A DNA stretch of 64,000 nt, taken from positions 2,790,001 to 2,854,000 of the forward strand of contig NZ_CP010836.1 in NCBI RefSeq assembly GCF_000935025.1, written 5' to 3'. Below are positions 1 through 9,157 of the stretch, piece after piece. The stretch's first letter is position 1, and each line of letters begins with the position of its first letter. The notes under the pieces were generated by a model. The model saw nothing but the letters and a program-made list of their open reading frames with translations. It ran no database searches and had not been told where the DNA came from. This stretch comes from Sphingomonas hengshuiensis. Its GTDB lineage: Bacteria > Pseudomonadota > Alphaproteobacteria > Sphingomonadales > Sphingomonadaceae. A program made the position numbers and the translations under genes.

Positions 1-521
1 TCTACCCCGAGATCGGCGACGAGGTGGTCGTCGCCTTCATGAACGCCGACCCGCGCTTCCCGGTGATCCTGGGCAGCCTGTACAGCAAGAAGAACCCGCC
101 CCCGGTGCCGCCCGATTCCAAGAACAGCCAGAAGACGATCGTCACTCGCTCGAAGCTGCGGATCGATTTCTACGAAGACCTGCCCGCCGTCGAGATCACG
201 ACCCCCGCCAAGCAGAGCGTGCGAATGGACGACAAGGCGAAGCAGGTCACGATCAAGGACGCCAACGGCAACAGCATCACGATGGCGGCGGGCGGCATCA
301 CGATCGACAGCGCGGCGAAGCTTACGCTCAACGCCAAGACCGACATCGCCATGACCGCGCAGGGCAAGGTTTCGCTCAAGGGCACCGCCGGCGTGGACAT
401 CGCCGGGCTGACGATCAACGCCAAGGCCGATACCAGCTTCGCCGCACAGGGCGCCGCAGAGGCAAAGCTGACCGCCAGCGGGATGGTGACGATCCAGGGC
501 GGCATGGTGAAGATCAATTGA
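1..521 (+). CDS. eCIS spike protein, VgrG/gp5-like, C-terminal part (5' end outside window)
   Basis: The reading frame is open from the window edge, so this is the C-terminal part only. The first residues (YPEIGDEVVVAFMNADPRFP) match the end of the gp5/VgrG OB-fold, whose hallmark is an EIGDEV...F..GDP...PVILGS pattern. The remainder is a long run of short beta repeats (TLNAKTDIAMTAQGKVSLKG), as in the trimeric beta-helix of spike proteins. In Afp/PVC-type contractile injection systems this protein (Afp8) forms the central spike carrying a PAAR tip, and the next gene here encodes PAAR. A T6SS or phage origin is possible from this piece alone. The downstream gp25, J-like and Afp12-like set argues for an extracellular contractile injection system. 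Confidence 0.85.
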   Translation, partial: YPEIGDEVVVAFMNADPRFPVILGSLYSKKNPPPVPPDSKNSQKTIVTRSKLRIDFYEDLPAVEITTPAKQSVRMDDKAKQVTIKDANGNSITMAAGGITIDSAAKLTLNAKTDIAMTAQGKVSLKGTAGVDIAGLTINAKADTSFAAQGAAEAKLTASGMVTIQGGMVKIN

Positions 522-555
522 GCGCGCTCCGCCCCCGGATCGAAGGAGCGGCGCC

Positions 556-855
556 ATGCCCCCCGCCGCGCGCGTGACCGACATGCACGCCTGCCCGATG
601 GTGACGCCCGGCGTGCCGCCCATCCCGCATGTCGGCGGGCCGATCACCGGGCCGGGGATGCCCAATGTGCTGATCGGCGGGATGCCCGCGGCGTGCCTGG
701 GCGACCTGTGCGTCTGCGTCGGCCCGCCCGATTCGATCGTGAAGGGATCGGCGACGGTCCAGATCGGCGGGCGCCCCGCCGCGCGGATGGGCGACAGCAC
801 CGCGCATGGCGGCAGCATCGTGCTGGGGATGCCTACCGTGATGATCGGGGGATAA
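556..855 (+). CDS. PAAR-domain spike-tip protein
   Basis: This 99-residue protein consists almost entirely of one PAAR domain: an N-terminal PPAARVTDMHACP, glycine-proline-rich turns, and a second PAARMGDSTAHGG repeat near residue 75. PAAR proteins fold as a small cone, often with a metal bound by His/Cys, that sharpens the VgrG spike; H12, C14, C28-type and H86-type residues are plausible ligands here. The gene lies 34 bp after the spike gene and its stop is followed immediately by the GTG of the gp25 gene, so it belongs to the same operon. No C-terminal toxin extension is present, so it is a structural tip and not a specialised effector. Confidence 0.92.
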   Translation: MPPAARVTDMHACPMVTPGVPPIPHVGGPITGPGMPNVLIGGMPAACLGDLCVCVGPPDSIVKGSATVQIGGRPAARMGDSTAHGGSIVLGMPTVMIGG

Positions 856-856
856 A

Positions 857-1291
857 GTGGCCGAGCGGGCGGACCCATCGCGCAGCTTCCTCGGCATCGG
901 CTGGACCTTCCCGCCGACCTTCGATCGCACGATCGCCGCCGTCCTGATGTCGCGCGGCGACGATAATATCCGCGAATGCCTGTGGGTGCTGTTCTCGACC
1001 AGCCTGGGCGAGCGGATCATGGCCGCGACCTATGGCACCGGGTTGCGGCTGAAGGTGTTCGACGCGCTGACCGAGACGCTGGCGAATGACATCGGCTCGC
1101 TGGTGCGCAAGGCCGTGCTCGACTGGGAGCCGCGGATCGACGTAACGCGCGTCTCGGTGACGTCGACCGACCCGACCGGAGGCGTGATCGCGATCTCGGT
1201 CGATTACGTCGTCCGCCAGACCAATGCGCGCAGCAACCTCGTCTATCCCTTTTACCTGACCGAAGCGACGCTCGCCGCGCCGCAGATGTGA
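857..1291 (+). CDS. GPW/gp25-family baseplate wedge protein
   Basis: A 144-residue protein starting at GTG one base after the PAAR stop codon. It has the gp25/TssE/Afp9 look: an N-terminal GIGWTFPPTF, a central SLGERIMAATYGTGLRLKVFD that matches the family's E-R-x-M.P.FG....L.F element, and a C-terminal beta hairpin (VDYVVRQTNARSNLVYPFYL). Gp25 proteins form the inner wedge of contractile baseplates and recruit the sheath. Here the order is spike-PAAR-gp25, whereas in the Afp reference the order is spike-gp25-PAAR. The gene overlaps or abuts the following large wedge gene, indicating translational coupling. Confidence 0.9.
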   Translation: MAERADPSRSFLGIGWTFPPTFDRTIAAVLMSRGDDNIRECLWVLFSTSLGERIMAATYGTGLRLKVFDALTETLANDIGSLVRKAVLDWEPRIDVTRVSVTSTDPTGGVIAISVDYVVRQTNARSNLVYPFYLTEATLAAPQM

Positions 1292-1302
1292 AGGGGGATG
1301 GC

Positions 1303-4300
1303 GTGGCGGCACCGGACGATATCCTCGCGCTCAACCCGGCGATCAGCCAGGCCGATCGCGCGCTCGCTGCGCCGTCGCCCGCCCGCGTGCAGGTCGATGG
1401 CCGCAGCCTTGCGGCGCTGCTGGCGTTCGCGGTCGATTATGGCACGCTGATCACCTTCTACGACCTGTACGATCGCCCGAACGGCGACTGGTCGATATTC
1501 TTCCGCAAGGACCCGAGCATCGCGCTGGCGGTGCAACTGGGGCTCGACCTTGACGACATCCAGGCGGGATTCGATCGCACGCTCGCCGATCTGGATGCCG
1601 CGACCTCCGGCGAAGGCGCCACCCGCCACGCCACGCGCGCGCTCGCGGCGATCGAGCGGCTTGCCGAGGTGGCGACGGGGGGAGAGAGCCGGGGCCACGG
1701 AATCGACCACGCGCTGTCGGCGCTGGTGCGATCCGACCGGCGCGACCTGCTCGCTGTCCCGGCGCGCGCGCTTCAGCTTCATCTGGGCGGCAACGACCTG
1801 GCCCATGCGATCGCGCGCGACCGGGGCGACTGGCTCCCGCGCTTCGCCGACCATGCGGGCACGCTTGCGGCGATGCTCGTCACCGCGCTGGGCCAGGGCC
1901 GCGCCGCGACACTGGCGGCGTTCGAGGACTCGCTCGCCGATGCGCGGCATCCCCCGCAATCGGGGCTGTACGACGCCTTCGCCACGCTGTTCGGCCACGC
2001 CCAGGCGACGATCAACCGCTTCCCCGCGCGGCTCGCCGAATTCTATCGCAAGGACGTGCTGCGTCAGGTCCGCCGCACCGGCGAGCCCGACCGCGTCTGC
2101 CTGTGCTTCACGCCGGGAAAGGGCATCGCGCGTGTCGAATTGCCGCGCGGCACCCGGTTCGATGCGGGCAAGGACGCCGATGGCGAAAGCATCGCCTATT
2201 CGCTCGAAACCGCGCTGTCGGTCGATGCCGCGTCGGTCGCGGCGCTGCGCACGCTGCGCGTGACCGAAACCGCGGCGGCGGGCGCGCTCCCGGCACTCCC
2301 CGCGCAGGTGCTCAGCGGCATCGTGACCCTGGCCGACACCGCACCGCGCATCGCCACGCCCTTCCCGCTGTTCGGCGCCGACTCGCCTGGCAGCGACGGC
2401 ACGCTCACCACCACCCCCGCCTCGCTCGGCTTCGCGATTGCCAGCCCGACCCTGTTGCTGGCGGGCGGCACGCGGACGATCACGTTCGGGCTGACGCTCA
2501 CCCCGGCGAGCCACGCGGCGGCATGGGAGCGCTGCGTCGCGATCGGCGACACCGTCGACATGGACCCGGAGGCGGTTTTCACGGCGCTGACCCAGGCCGC
2601 GTTCGGCTTGCGCTATTCGAGCGCGGGCGACTGGGCGTCGGTCGAGAGCGGCTATCAGGTCACGCCGATCACCGCCGGGGATACGCGGTTCGCGCTCGCC
2701 TTCACGCTCAGCCCGGATGCGGCACCGCTCACGGCATCGGCGCCGGAGGATATGCCGGGCGAAATGCCTGTGCTGGTCGCCCGCCTGCTCCAGGACGCCG
2801 TGGCGCTGGGCACGGCGCCCGATGCGGCGATCGTCTATCCCTATGCGATCGTCACCGCGATGGTGCTGGAGGCGCTTTCAGTCGACGTCGTTGTCACCGG
2901 GCTTGCCGACGTGACCGCCGCCAGCCCGAACGGGGCAGTGGACCCCAGCCAGCCCTTCGCGCCGTTCGGCTCACCCCCGGTCCAGGGCGCCACGTTCAGC
3001 ATCGCCGCACCCGAATTGTTCGTGAAGCCGGTGAGCGCCTTCACCCTGTCGTTCGACTGGGTCGGGCTGCCCGTCACCACCACCGGCTTTCGCGGCTATT
3101 ACCAGGCCTATGTCGTCGACGCCGATGGACGCACCGTGCCCCCCGGCAGCCAATATGACGATGCCAGCTTCCGCGCCGGACTGACGCTCGCCAACCCCGG
3201 CTGGTGGAGCATCGCCCCGTCCTCCGATCCCTATAAGCTGTTCACCAGCACGCGCCAAGGCACGCTGCAACCCGCGATACAGTTCACCGCGACCGTGGCG
3301 CCGCAGGTGCCCCCGACCTATTATGATCCCGCGCTCAGCACGATCGACCTGGTGCTGTCGGAGCCCGATACCGCGTTCGGCGACGTGCTCTACGCGCCCA
3401 ATGTCATGGCGGCATCGCTACGTCTCACCGCCACCGCGTCGGCCTGTGCCCAGCAATGCGGCACGGAAGATTCGGGCGCGTCCGACCCGCCCCTGGCGGA
3501 GGTGAACGCCGCCGCGCGCCGCCCGCTCGGCCATGGCTGGCGCCGCCGGGTCGCGCGCGCTGCACGGCGTAGCGGCGCCACGCTCGACGATGCCGCTGCG
3601 GCGGCGATCGAACAGGCGCTGGCGGCGCATGGCGGCAGCACCGCTGACCTGCGCGCCAGCCTGACCGCAGCGCAGGAAGCGGCAGCATATGCGCCGCCGC
3701 GGCTGCTCGGGCTGATCCAGGGCACGCCCGATCCCGCCGCGCGCAATGCCGCCTTGCGCGGCTGGCTGGCCGAGCATGGCGGCGCGATCTCGGCAGAAGG
3801 CGCCGCCGCTGTTACCCGCGCCCACGCCTTCGCCGACGCAGGCGCCGCAATCCGCAGCGCTGCCGACGCCGCCACCGCCGAGGGCAGCGCCGCCGCGCGC
3901 GACGCGATGATCGGCACGGTCGATCGCGCCGCCGCCACGATCGCCGCCGCGACCGGATCGGATACCAGCGCCTGCGTGCGCAAATGCCTGGAGAAGGCGA
4001 ACATCCTCGGCTTCCCCAACCAGCCCTGGCAACCCCAGGCGACCCGGCTGGCGATCGACTATACCGCCCGCGCCGCCGCGCCGGTGGCGGACGGGGCGCC
4101 GGTCGAGGCGGTACTGTTCCACCTCCTGCCGTTCGACGCGGTCGAGGCTGCGCGCTGGACCGCCGGCGCCTGCCCGCTGCTCGCGCCGATCCCATTGGCG
4201 GGATCGCTGTTCATCCAGCTCTCCGATCCTGCGGAGGACCTGACCCTGCTCTTCCGCCTCGCCCCGCCGGTGCAGGGCTGGCCCGAGGACACGCCGCGCG

Positions 4301-5316
4301 TGGGCTGGGCGCAGGCGCGGGGCGCCGGGGGCTGGGCACCGCTCACGCCGCTGCGCGATACAACCAACGACCTGCGCAATTCGGGGATCGTCACGCTGCA
4401 CATCGATCCCGGCAGCGACGAGGACGGCGACGCCCCCTGGCTACGCGCCGATGTGGCGGGCGCCGTCGCCGCGTTCCCCGATCTCGCCACGCTCGTCACC
4501 AATGCCGCGATGGCGGAGTGGGTCGGGCCGGGGGGCGGCGCCGAGCTGGGTACGCCGCTGACGCCCGGCAGGATCACCCGGCCAGTGTCGCCGATCGCCG
4601 GTCTCGGCTCGGTCGACCAGCCCTTGCCCTCGACGGGCGGCGCGCCGTTGCTCGCGGGCAAGGCCTTTGCCGGGTGGCTTGCCGAACGGCTGCGGCACAA
4701 GGATCGCGGTATCCAGGATTGGGACTATGCCACGCTGACGCTCGCGGCGTTCCCATCGCTGTGGCAGGTCGCGGTCGTTCCCGCGAGCCGTGGCGGGGTG
4801 GCACCCGCCCCCGGCCATGTCTGGATCGTCCCGGTCCCCGGCCCGGAGACGCCCGCAATCGTCGATCCGACGATCCCGTCGAGCGACGCGCAGATGCTCG
4901 ACGCGATCCATGCCTATCTGGTGGCGCGGATCAGCCCCTTCATCCGCCTCCACGTCACCAACCCGCCCTATTTGCGGCTGCGCGTCGCCGCCGAGCTGAT
5001 CTTCGCCGATGCCGATTCCGCCGAGGCCTATGCCGCGCGGCTGGAGGACGAGTTGATCCGGTTTCTCTCGCCCTGGCCGACGCCCACGCTGGGGCCGCGC
5101 CCGCCGGATTATTACACGACGCGCGAAATCGCGCATTTCATCCGCAACCGCCCCTATGTCCGCGCGATCCTGAAGCTCCAGGTGACGCCTGCGGAGGGAA
5201 TCGTGCCGCAGGGCTGGCATTATTGCACCTCGGCGACCGCGCATGACATCCGCGGCAAGACACAACAGGCCGCCCGCGCTCGCCCGCTCACGCCCGCCAT
5301 CGGCCACGCACCGTGA
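1303..5316 (+). CDS. Large baseplate J-like wedge protein (Afp11-like) with Ala-rich insertion
   Basis: A protein of 1337 residues in the position of Afp11/gpJ. I chose the GTG at 1303 because AAGGGGG sits about 6 bp upstream; an earlier in-frame GTG at 1288 overlaps the gp25 stop and lacks such a site. The C-terminal 150 residues (HVTNPPYLRLRVAAELIF, then EDELIRFLSPW and TTREIAHFIRNRPYV) match the baseplate-J C-terminal pattern of a beta strand pair plus a helix. It is long for the family. Residues about 715-895 form an alanine-rich, helical-looking insertion that begins with CAQQC and ends with CVRKC. It would form the outer baseplate wedge with the gp25 protein. It overlaps the next gene by 4 bp (GTGA). 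Confidence 0.85.
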   Translation: MAAPDDILALNPAISQADRALAAPSPARVQVDGRSLAALLAFAVDYGTLITFYDLYDRPNGDWSIFFRKDPSIALAVQLGLDLDDIQAGFDRTLADLDAATSGEGATRHATRALAAIERLAEVATGGESRGHGIDHALSALVRSDRRDLLAVPARALQLHLGGNDLAHAIARDRGDWLPRFADHAGTLAAMLVTALGQGRAATLAAFEDSLADARHPPQSGLYDAFATLFGHAQATINRFPARLAEFYRKDVLRQVRRTGEPDRVCLCFTPGKGIARVELPRGTRFDAGKDADGESIAYSLETALSVDAASVAALRTLRVTETAAAGALPALPAQVLSGIVTLADTAPRIATPFPLFGADSPGSDGTLTTTPASLGFAIASPTLLLAGGTRTITFGLTLTPASHAAAWERCVAIGDTVDMDPEAVFTALTQAAFGLRYSSAGDWASVESGYQVTPITAGDTRFALAFTLSPDAAPLTASAPEDMPGEMPVLVARLLQDAVALGTAPDAAIVYPYAIVTAMVLEALSVDVVVTGLADVTAASPNGAVDPSQPFAPFGSPPVQGATFSIAAPELFVKPVSAFTLSFDWVGLPVTTTGFRGYYQAYVVDADGRTVPPGSQYDDASFRAGLTLANPGWWSIAPSSDPYKLFTSTRQGTLQPAIQFTATVAPQVPPTYYDPALSTIDLVLSEPDTAFGDVLYAPNVMAASLRLTATASACAQQCGTEDSGASDPPLAEVNAAARRPLGHGWRRRVARAARRSGATLDDAAAAAIEQALAAHGGSTADLRASLTAAQEAAAYAPPRLLGLIQGTPDPAARNAALRGWLAEHGGAISAEGAAAVTRAHAFADAGAAIRSAADAATAEGSAAARDAMIGTVDRAAATIAAATGSDTSACVRKCLEKANILGFPNQPWQPQATRLAIDYTARAAAPVADGAPVEAVLFHLLPFDAVEAARWTAGACPLLAPIPLAGSLFIQLSDPAEDLTLLFRLAPPVQGWPEDTPRVGWAQARGAGGWAPLTPLRDTTNDLRNSGIVTLHIDPGSDEDGDAPWLRADVAGAVAAFPDLATLVTNAAMAEWVGPGGGAELGTPLTPGRITRPVSPIAGLGSVDQPLPSTGGAPLLAGKAFAGWLAERLRHKDRGIQDWDYATLTLAAFPSLWQVAVVPASRGGVAPAPGHVWIVPVPGPETPAIVDPTIPSSDAQMLDAIHAYLVARISPFIRLHVTNPPYLRLRVAAELIFADADSAEAYAARLEDELIRFLSPWPTPTLGPRPPDYYTTREIAHFIRNRPYVRAILKLQVTPAEGIVPQGWHYCTSATAHDIRGKTQQAARARPLTPAIGHAP

Positions 5317-7715
5317 TCGCCGACGCAGCGGCGCTGCCCGCGACCGATCCGATCGCCGACGATTATGCCGCGCTGCTCGCGCAGGGAACGGCGCTCGTCC
5401 AGCGGCTGTCGGGGCTGGTCTGGACCAACTATAACTGGTCCGATCCGGGCGTCACCATCCTTCAGCAGCTTTGCTATGCGCTGACCGAGCTGTCTTATCG
5501 CGCCGGATTTCCGGTCGCCGACATCTTGGGCGATCCCACAACCGGGCGGGTCCAGTTGCGCCGGCAGGGGCTGTACCCGGCGCGCGCGATCCTGCCGGTG
5601 AACCCGGTGACGATCGGCGATATACGGCGGCTTATCGTCGATCGCGTGCCGGAAATCGGCAATGCCTGGGTCGACACCCTTGCTCCCGAGGAAGCGGACG
5701 GCGTCGCCGGGCTGTACCGCATCGCCGTGCTCGTCCCCGGCTTCGATCCGGGATGCGAGGATCACGGCCCCGATCCGGACCATGTCCGGTGCGCCGTCGA
5801 GCGATGCTATGCCGCGCATCGGGCATATTGCGAGGATCTGCGCCACGTCACGGTACTGCGCCCGATCCGCACGCGCATTTTTGCCGAGGTCCAGCTCGAC
5901 GACCATGCCGACCCCGACGTGGTGCTCGCCGACATCCTGTTCCGGATCGGCCTCGCGCTCGCTCCCGAACCGCGGCGGACGTCGCTGGATGCGTTGCGCG
6001 CGCGCGGGCAGACCACTGCCGAGATATTCGAGGGCCCGTTTATGCTCCGCGGGTTCATCGCTGACGATCAGCTCACGCGCTTCCCCGCCGCGATCCCGGT
6101 CGAATATCTGCTGGTAGTGATGGCGGAAGTTCCCGGCGTGCTGGCGGTGACGCGGCTGGAGGTCGCGGCGGGCGCGCAGTGCTATGGCCCCGGCGACACG
6201 ATCCACGTTCCCGCCGGGCATGTACTGTGGCTCGACGCCGAGGCTGCGAGCGCAGGCGACACCGTCCAGCTGCGCCACGGCGCCGCGCGCTGCCCCGAAC
6301 GCCCGGCGCAAGTCCGGCGGCTGCTGGCGCGCGCCTGGGCGGAGCAGCGCCGGACCTACGACCTGTGGAAGGACTATGCCCGCGACTATCCCCCGCCGGT
6401 CGGGCGGCGCATCGACCTGGCCGCCTATCAGTCGGTCCAGCAGCAATTTCCGGCGGTGTACGGCATTGGCAGCTATGGCCTGCCCGGCGGCGCCTCCGTC
6501 GAGCGGGTGGCGCAGGCGCGCCAGCTCAAGGGCTATCTGATGGTGTTCGACCAGCTCATGGCCGATTTCTTCGCGCAACTCGCCTTCGTCCGCGACCTGT
6601 TTTCGCAAGGGGTGGGCGGCGACAAGACCTATGCGGTCCAGTCGCTGCGCGGGATCGTGCCCGACGTCGCGCCCCTGATCGATCCGGACTATGAGCAGCG
6701 GCTCGAGGCATTGGTCGCCGCGCACGATCCCGTGATCGCGCGGCAGAACGCCGTGCTCGACCTGCTGCTGTCGCTCTATGCCGAGCGCATCCTGCCGCCC
6801 GCCGACGCCGCATGCGGCGAGAGCATCGCCCCGCCCGGCGCGGCGCTGGTCGCAGCCAAGCGCGCGCTGCTCGCGAAGATGGTGCCCGCGACGCGCGATC
6901 GCGGACGCGGGTTCGACACGCACCGCCGCTACGACGAGCACCGGCTCGCCATACGCTGCCGCATCGAACTGGCATTGCTCACCGCCAACCGCCGTCGCGA
7001 CGGCGCACAGGCAGTCGCCGACCCGGCTGAGGCGAGCTTCGGGCGGCTGCTGCCCCCCGAACTGAGTGCCGCCGCCGCGCAGACTTTCCTGCCCGTCCAC
7101 ACTGAGGCACCGGGTGCGTCACCCGACGAACACCCCTCCCCGCTGGCCGGGCACCGAGTCGCGGCGGCGCTGCTGCCTGCGCTGGCCGATCGCACGCGCT
7201 ATCGCATGGGGGCGCTCGCGGGCGGCGGGCCGGTCATCCTGCTATGCCAGGATCTGGAGGAGCGCTGCTGGGTGATCGGCGAACTGGCCGATGCGGCACA
7301 GGCGGTGGCGCTGACCCGGCGGCTGCTCCACGCCGCCGGGGGCATTTCGCGGCTAACGCTCGTCGAATGGGTCTTGCTCCGCTATGCCGATGCGCATCCG
7401 CCGCGCGACGGTGAGGCCACGCCCGCCGGGCATCGCTTCAGCTTCCGGATCAGCGCGGTCCTGCCCGCAGGCGAGAAGGACGGCGACACGGGCTGGCGCC
7501 AGCAGACGCGCGCGATCGTCCGCGCCAATATGCCCGCGCATGTCATGGTCGACATGGTGTTCCTGCATCCGCGCGCGATGCGGCACTTCGACGTGCTGCA
7601 CGGGGCATGGGTCGAGGCATTGCGCGACGCCGCCCCGGCCCGGCGCGCCAAGACCAGCGCGCTGCTCGCCGCGTTTCTGGACCGGCATTGCCCGACCGAA
7701 GGGGCGCCTCATTGA
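5313..7715 (+). CDS. eCIS baseplate protein, Afp12-like
   Basis: An 800-residue protein starting at GTG in a 4-bp overlap with the J-like gene. The N-terminus (LVWTNYNWSDPGVTILQQLC followed by LTELSYRAGF) is typical of the Afp12/wedge family that follows gpJ in contractile injection loci; the D-P-G-x-T-x-L-x-x-L-x-Y-x-x-x-x-L pattern resembles baseplate J-type N-termini. The middle has FDQLMADFFAQLAFVRDLFS, a helical motif typical of these proteins, and the C-terminus contains a small alpha/beta region ending in HVMVDMVFLHPRAMRHF. No signal peptide is present. The stop overlaps the convergent pectate lyase stop by 7 bp, so the operon ends here in this direction. Confidence 0.8.
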   Translation: MIADAAALPATDPIADDYAALLAQGTALVQRLSGLVWTNYNWSDPGVTILQQLCYALTELSYRAGFPVADILGDPTTGRVQLRRQGLYPARAILPVNPVTIGDIRRLIVDRVPEIGNAWVDTLAPEEADGVAGLYRIAVLVPGFDPGCEDHGPDPDHVRCAVERCYAAHRAYCEDLRHVTVLRPIRTRIFAEVQLDDHADPDVVLADILFRIGLALAPEPRRTSLDALRARGQTTAEIFEGPFMLRGFIADDQLTRFPAAIPVEYLLVVMAEVPGVLAVTRLEVAAGAQCYGPGDTIHVPAGHVLWLDAEAASAGDTVQLRHGAARCPERPAQVRRLLARAWAEQRRTYDLWKDYARDYPPPVGRRIDLAAYQSVQQQFPAVYGIGSYGLPGGASVERVAQARQLKGYLMVFDQLMADFFAQLAFVRDLFSQGVGGDKTYAVQSLRGIVPDVAPLIDPDYEQRLEALVAAHDPVIARQNAVLDLLLSLYAERILPPADAACGESIAPPGAALVAAKRALLAKMVPATRDRGRGFDTHRRYDEHRLAIRCRIELALLTANRRRDGAQAVADPAEASFGRLLPPELSAAAAQTFLPVHTEAPGASPDEHPSPLAGHRVAAALLPALADRTRYRMGALAGGGPVILLCQDLEERCWVIGELADAAQAVALTRRLLHAAGGISRLTLVEWVLLRYADAHPPRDGEATPAGHRFSFRISAVLPAGEKDGDTGWRQQTRAIVRANMPAHVMVDMVFLHPRAMRHFDVLHGAWVEALRDAAPARRAKTSALLAAFLDRHCPTEGAPH

Positions 7716-9007
7716 GGCGATGCGTGCTTCGCGCTCCATTTGGCATAGGCCTCGATCGCCTTGCGCGGCTCGGTCACGAACCAGGCATAGCCGTTGCGGC
7801 GCTCTTCGCTGATCTCGTCGACGCTATCATGGATGCTGCGGTCGCGATCGCCGAAGATCGCCCGCGCCGTCGGTATCTCGTAATAGCGCGGCCATAGCGG
7901 CGCGGCGCCCGGCTGCGCCACCAGCCGCCGCCCGCCGCGTGCCGGATCGACCACCCATGCCACATCGTGCAGCGCATGCGCGTCGAGCCATGCGACGCCA
8001 TCGCGCACGGCCGCCACAACACCGGGCGACGGGTCCTTCAGCCGCATCAGGAAGAGCAACAGCCCGGCGCTCTCCCCGCTCGACACCGCGATCGGCTCGA
8101 AATTGCGCGCGCCCGCCGGGGCGAGCGTCAGCGCATCATGCTGCTGCCCCCAGATCGTCGGCTTGCCGCCGATACGCACCTGCGTCTGCACGATCACTGC
8201 GCAGGCACGCTCGGCGGAGACGCGCGCCGCCTCGGCCAGCGCGGCCGCGACGAAGCCATAATCGCCCGCGCGCGCCGCCACCGACAGCATCAGCGTCGCG
8301 ACATCGGCGACCGCGCCGTCGTTGAAGGTCAACGCGTCGTGATAGCCGCCCTGCAACGGATAGACTTGCGGCCAGCCGCCATTGGGGAATTGCGCGGCGA
8401 GCAGATAGCGCACGCCTTTCTCGAACGCCGCGCGATAGCCGTCGCCCGCCGCGCCCGGAAACTGCGCCTGCACCCGCGCGAGGAAGCGCAATTCGGTGGT
8501 GGTCGCGTCATTGTCGATCGTCCCGACATAGCTCCACCCGTCATCGTCGATCGCGCGCGGCCCGCCCGCCTTGCCCGATGGGTCCAGCCCGGCGACATAG
8601 CCTTCGCCGGGCGCGCGCGGGGGCGCGTCGCGGTTGACATTCTTGCCCCAACCGCCTGCGGGCGTCTGGAAACTGACGATGTTGCGCGCCACGCGCAGCG
8701 CGGCTTCGCTGGCATACCATTCGGGTGCGCGGTCCAGCGGCATCCCCGCAGTCTTCCCGTCATGGGCGCGCTCCGGCACAGGCCCGGTCAGCGCAGCGCG
8801 TTCCGCACGCAACGCGGCCTTGTCGGCGCGCATCGCCGCCTGGGATCGCTCCAGATAAGCGCGCCACGCCGCGCGCTGGCCCTCGGGCAGGCGGGCGATC
8901 CGCGCCTCGGTGATCGGTTCGGCGGGGGTCATGTGGCCAATGACTTCGCCCGCATCCGGCGCGGCAGGCGCGGCGAGCATCAGCCCCAACGCAGCAATGA
9001 AATACAT
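7709..9007 (-). CDS. pelA: Secreted pectate lyase, polysaccharide lyase family 10
   Basis: A 432-residue protein with a signal peptide (MYFIAALGLMLAAPAAPDA). The PL10 signature is clear: TPAGGWGKN, then a TIDNDATTTELRFLARV block, then NGGWPQVYPLQGGYHDALTF, the WPQ.YPL.G.YH..ITFND element of the family. The C-terminal region has LWPRYYEIPTARAIFGDRDR and ISEERRNGYAWF, also characteristic. PL10 enzymes cleave polygalacturonate by beta-elimination using Ca2+ in the periplasm or outside the cell. TAGG and GGAGAG precede the ATG. The gene diverges from the GH43 enzyme across a 287-bp region that contains a LacI-type operator candidate, suggesting co-regulated pectin and arabinan degradation. Confidence 0.9.
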   Translation of the reverse strand: MYFIAALGLMLAAPAAPDAGEVIGHMTPAEPITEARIARLPEGQRAAWRAYLERSQAAMRADKAALRAERAALTGPVPERAHDGKTAGMPLDRAPEWYASEAALRVARNIVSFQTPAGGWGKNVNRDAPPRAPGEGYVAGLDPSGKAGGPRAIDDDGWSYVGTIDNDATTTELRFLARVQAQFPGAAGDGYRAAFEKGVRYLLAAQFPNGGWPQVYPLQGGYHDALTFNDGAVADVATLMLSVAARAGDYGFVAAALAEAARVSAERACAVIVQTQVRIGGKPTIWGQQHDALTLAPAGARNFEPIAVSSGESAGLLLFLMRLKDPSPGVVAAVRDGVAWLDAHALHDVAWVVDPARGGRRLVAQPGAAPLWPRYYEIPTARAIFGDRDRSIHDSVDEISEERRNGYAWFVTEPRKAIEAYAKWSAKHASPQ

Positions 9008-9143
9008 CCTACACTCTCCTCACCCCCGGCTGTCCCGCCGGTTCATCAGCCCGAATCGAAAGCAAACACGCAGATGAAGTTTCGAATTGCTTCGATTCTT
9101 CAGCGCACCCGCTTGCGAGCCTCCAGACGATACGATAGGCTTA

Positions 9144-9157
9144 TGCAACCGGTGTCA
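9144..9157. promoter_or_regulatory. LacI-family operator candidate between PL10 and GH43 genes
   Basis: The 14-mer TGCAACCGGTGTCA is an imperfect palindrome (10 of 14 positions symmetric) with a central ACCGGT. That centre and the outer TG...CA are typical of LacI-family operators in carbohydrate loci of xanthomonads and sphingomonads (established for the family, not for this site). It lies 137 bp upstream of the pectate lyase start and 138 bp upstream of the GH43 start, almost exactly mid-way in the divergent region. No LacI-family gene is present in the window, so the regulator would be encoded elsewhere. The rest of the 9008-9294 spacer shows no ORF worth calling. Confidence 0.45.

Noticed and set aside
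1..1291. Interpretation of spike, PAAR and gp25 as type VI secretion
   Set aside because: No Tss membrane-complex or Hcp/ClpV genes are visible, and the following J-like and Afp12-like genes are typical of phage-like extracellular injection systems. The call stays open until the upstream region is seen.
5220..7100. A 626-residue minus-strand open frame opposite the Afp12-like gene
   Set aside because: No motif or signal, and shadow-type composition; the plus-strand gene is coupled to its operon by overlap.
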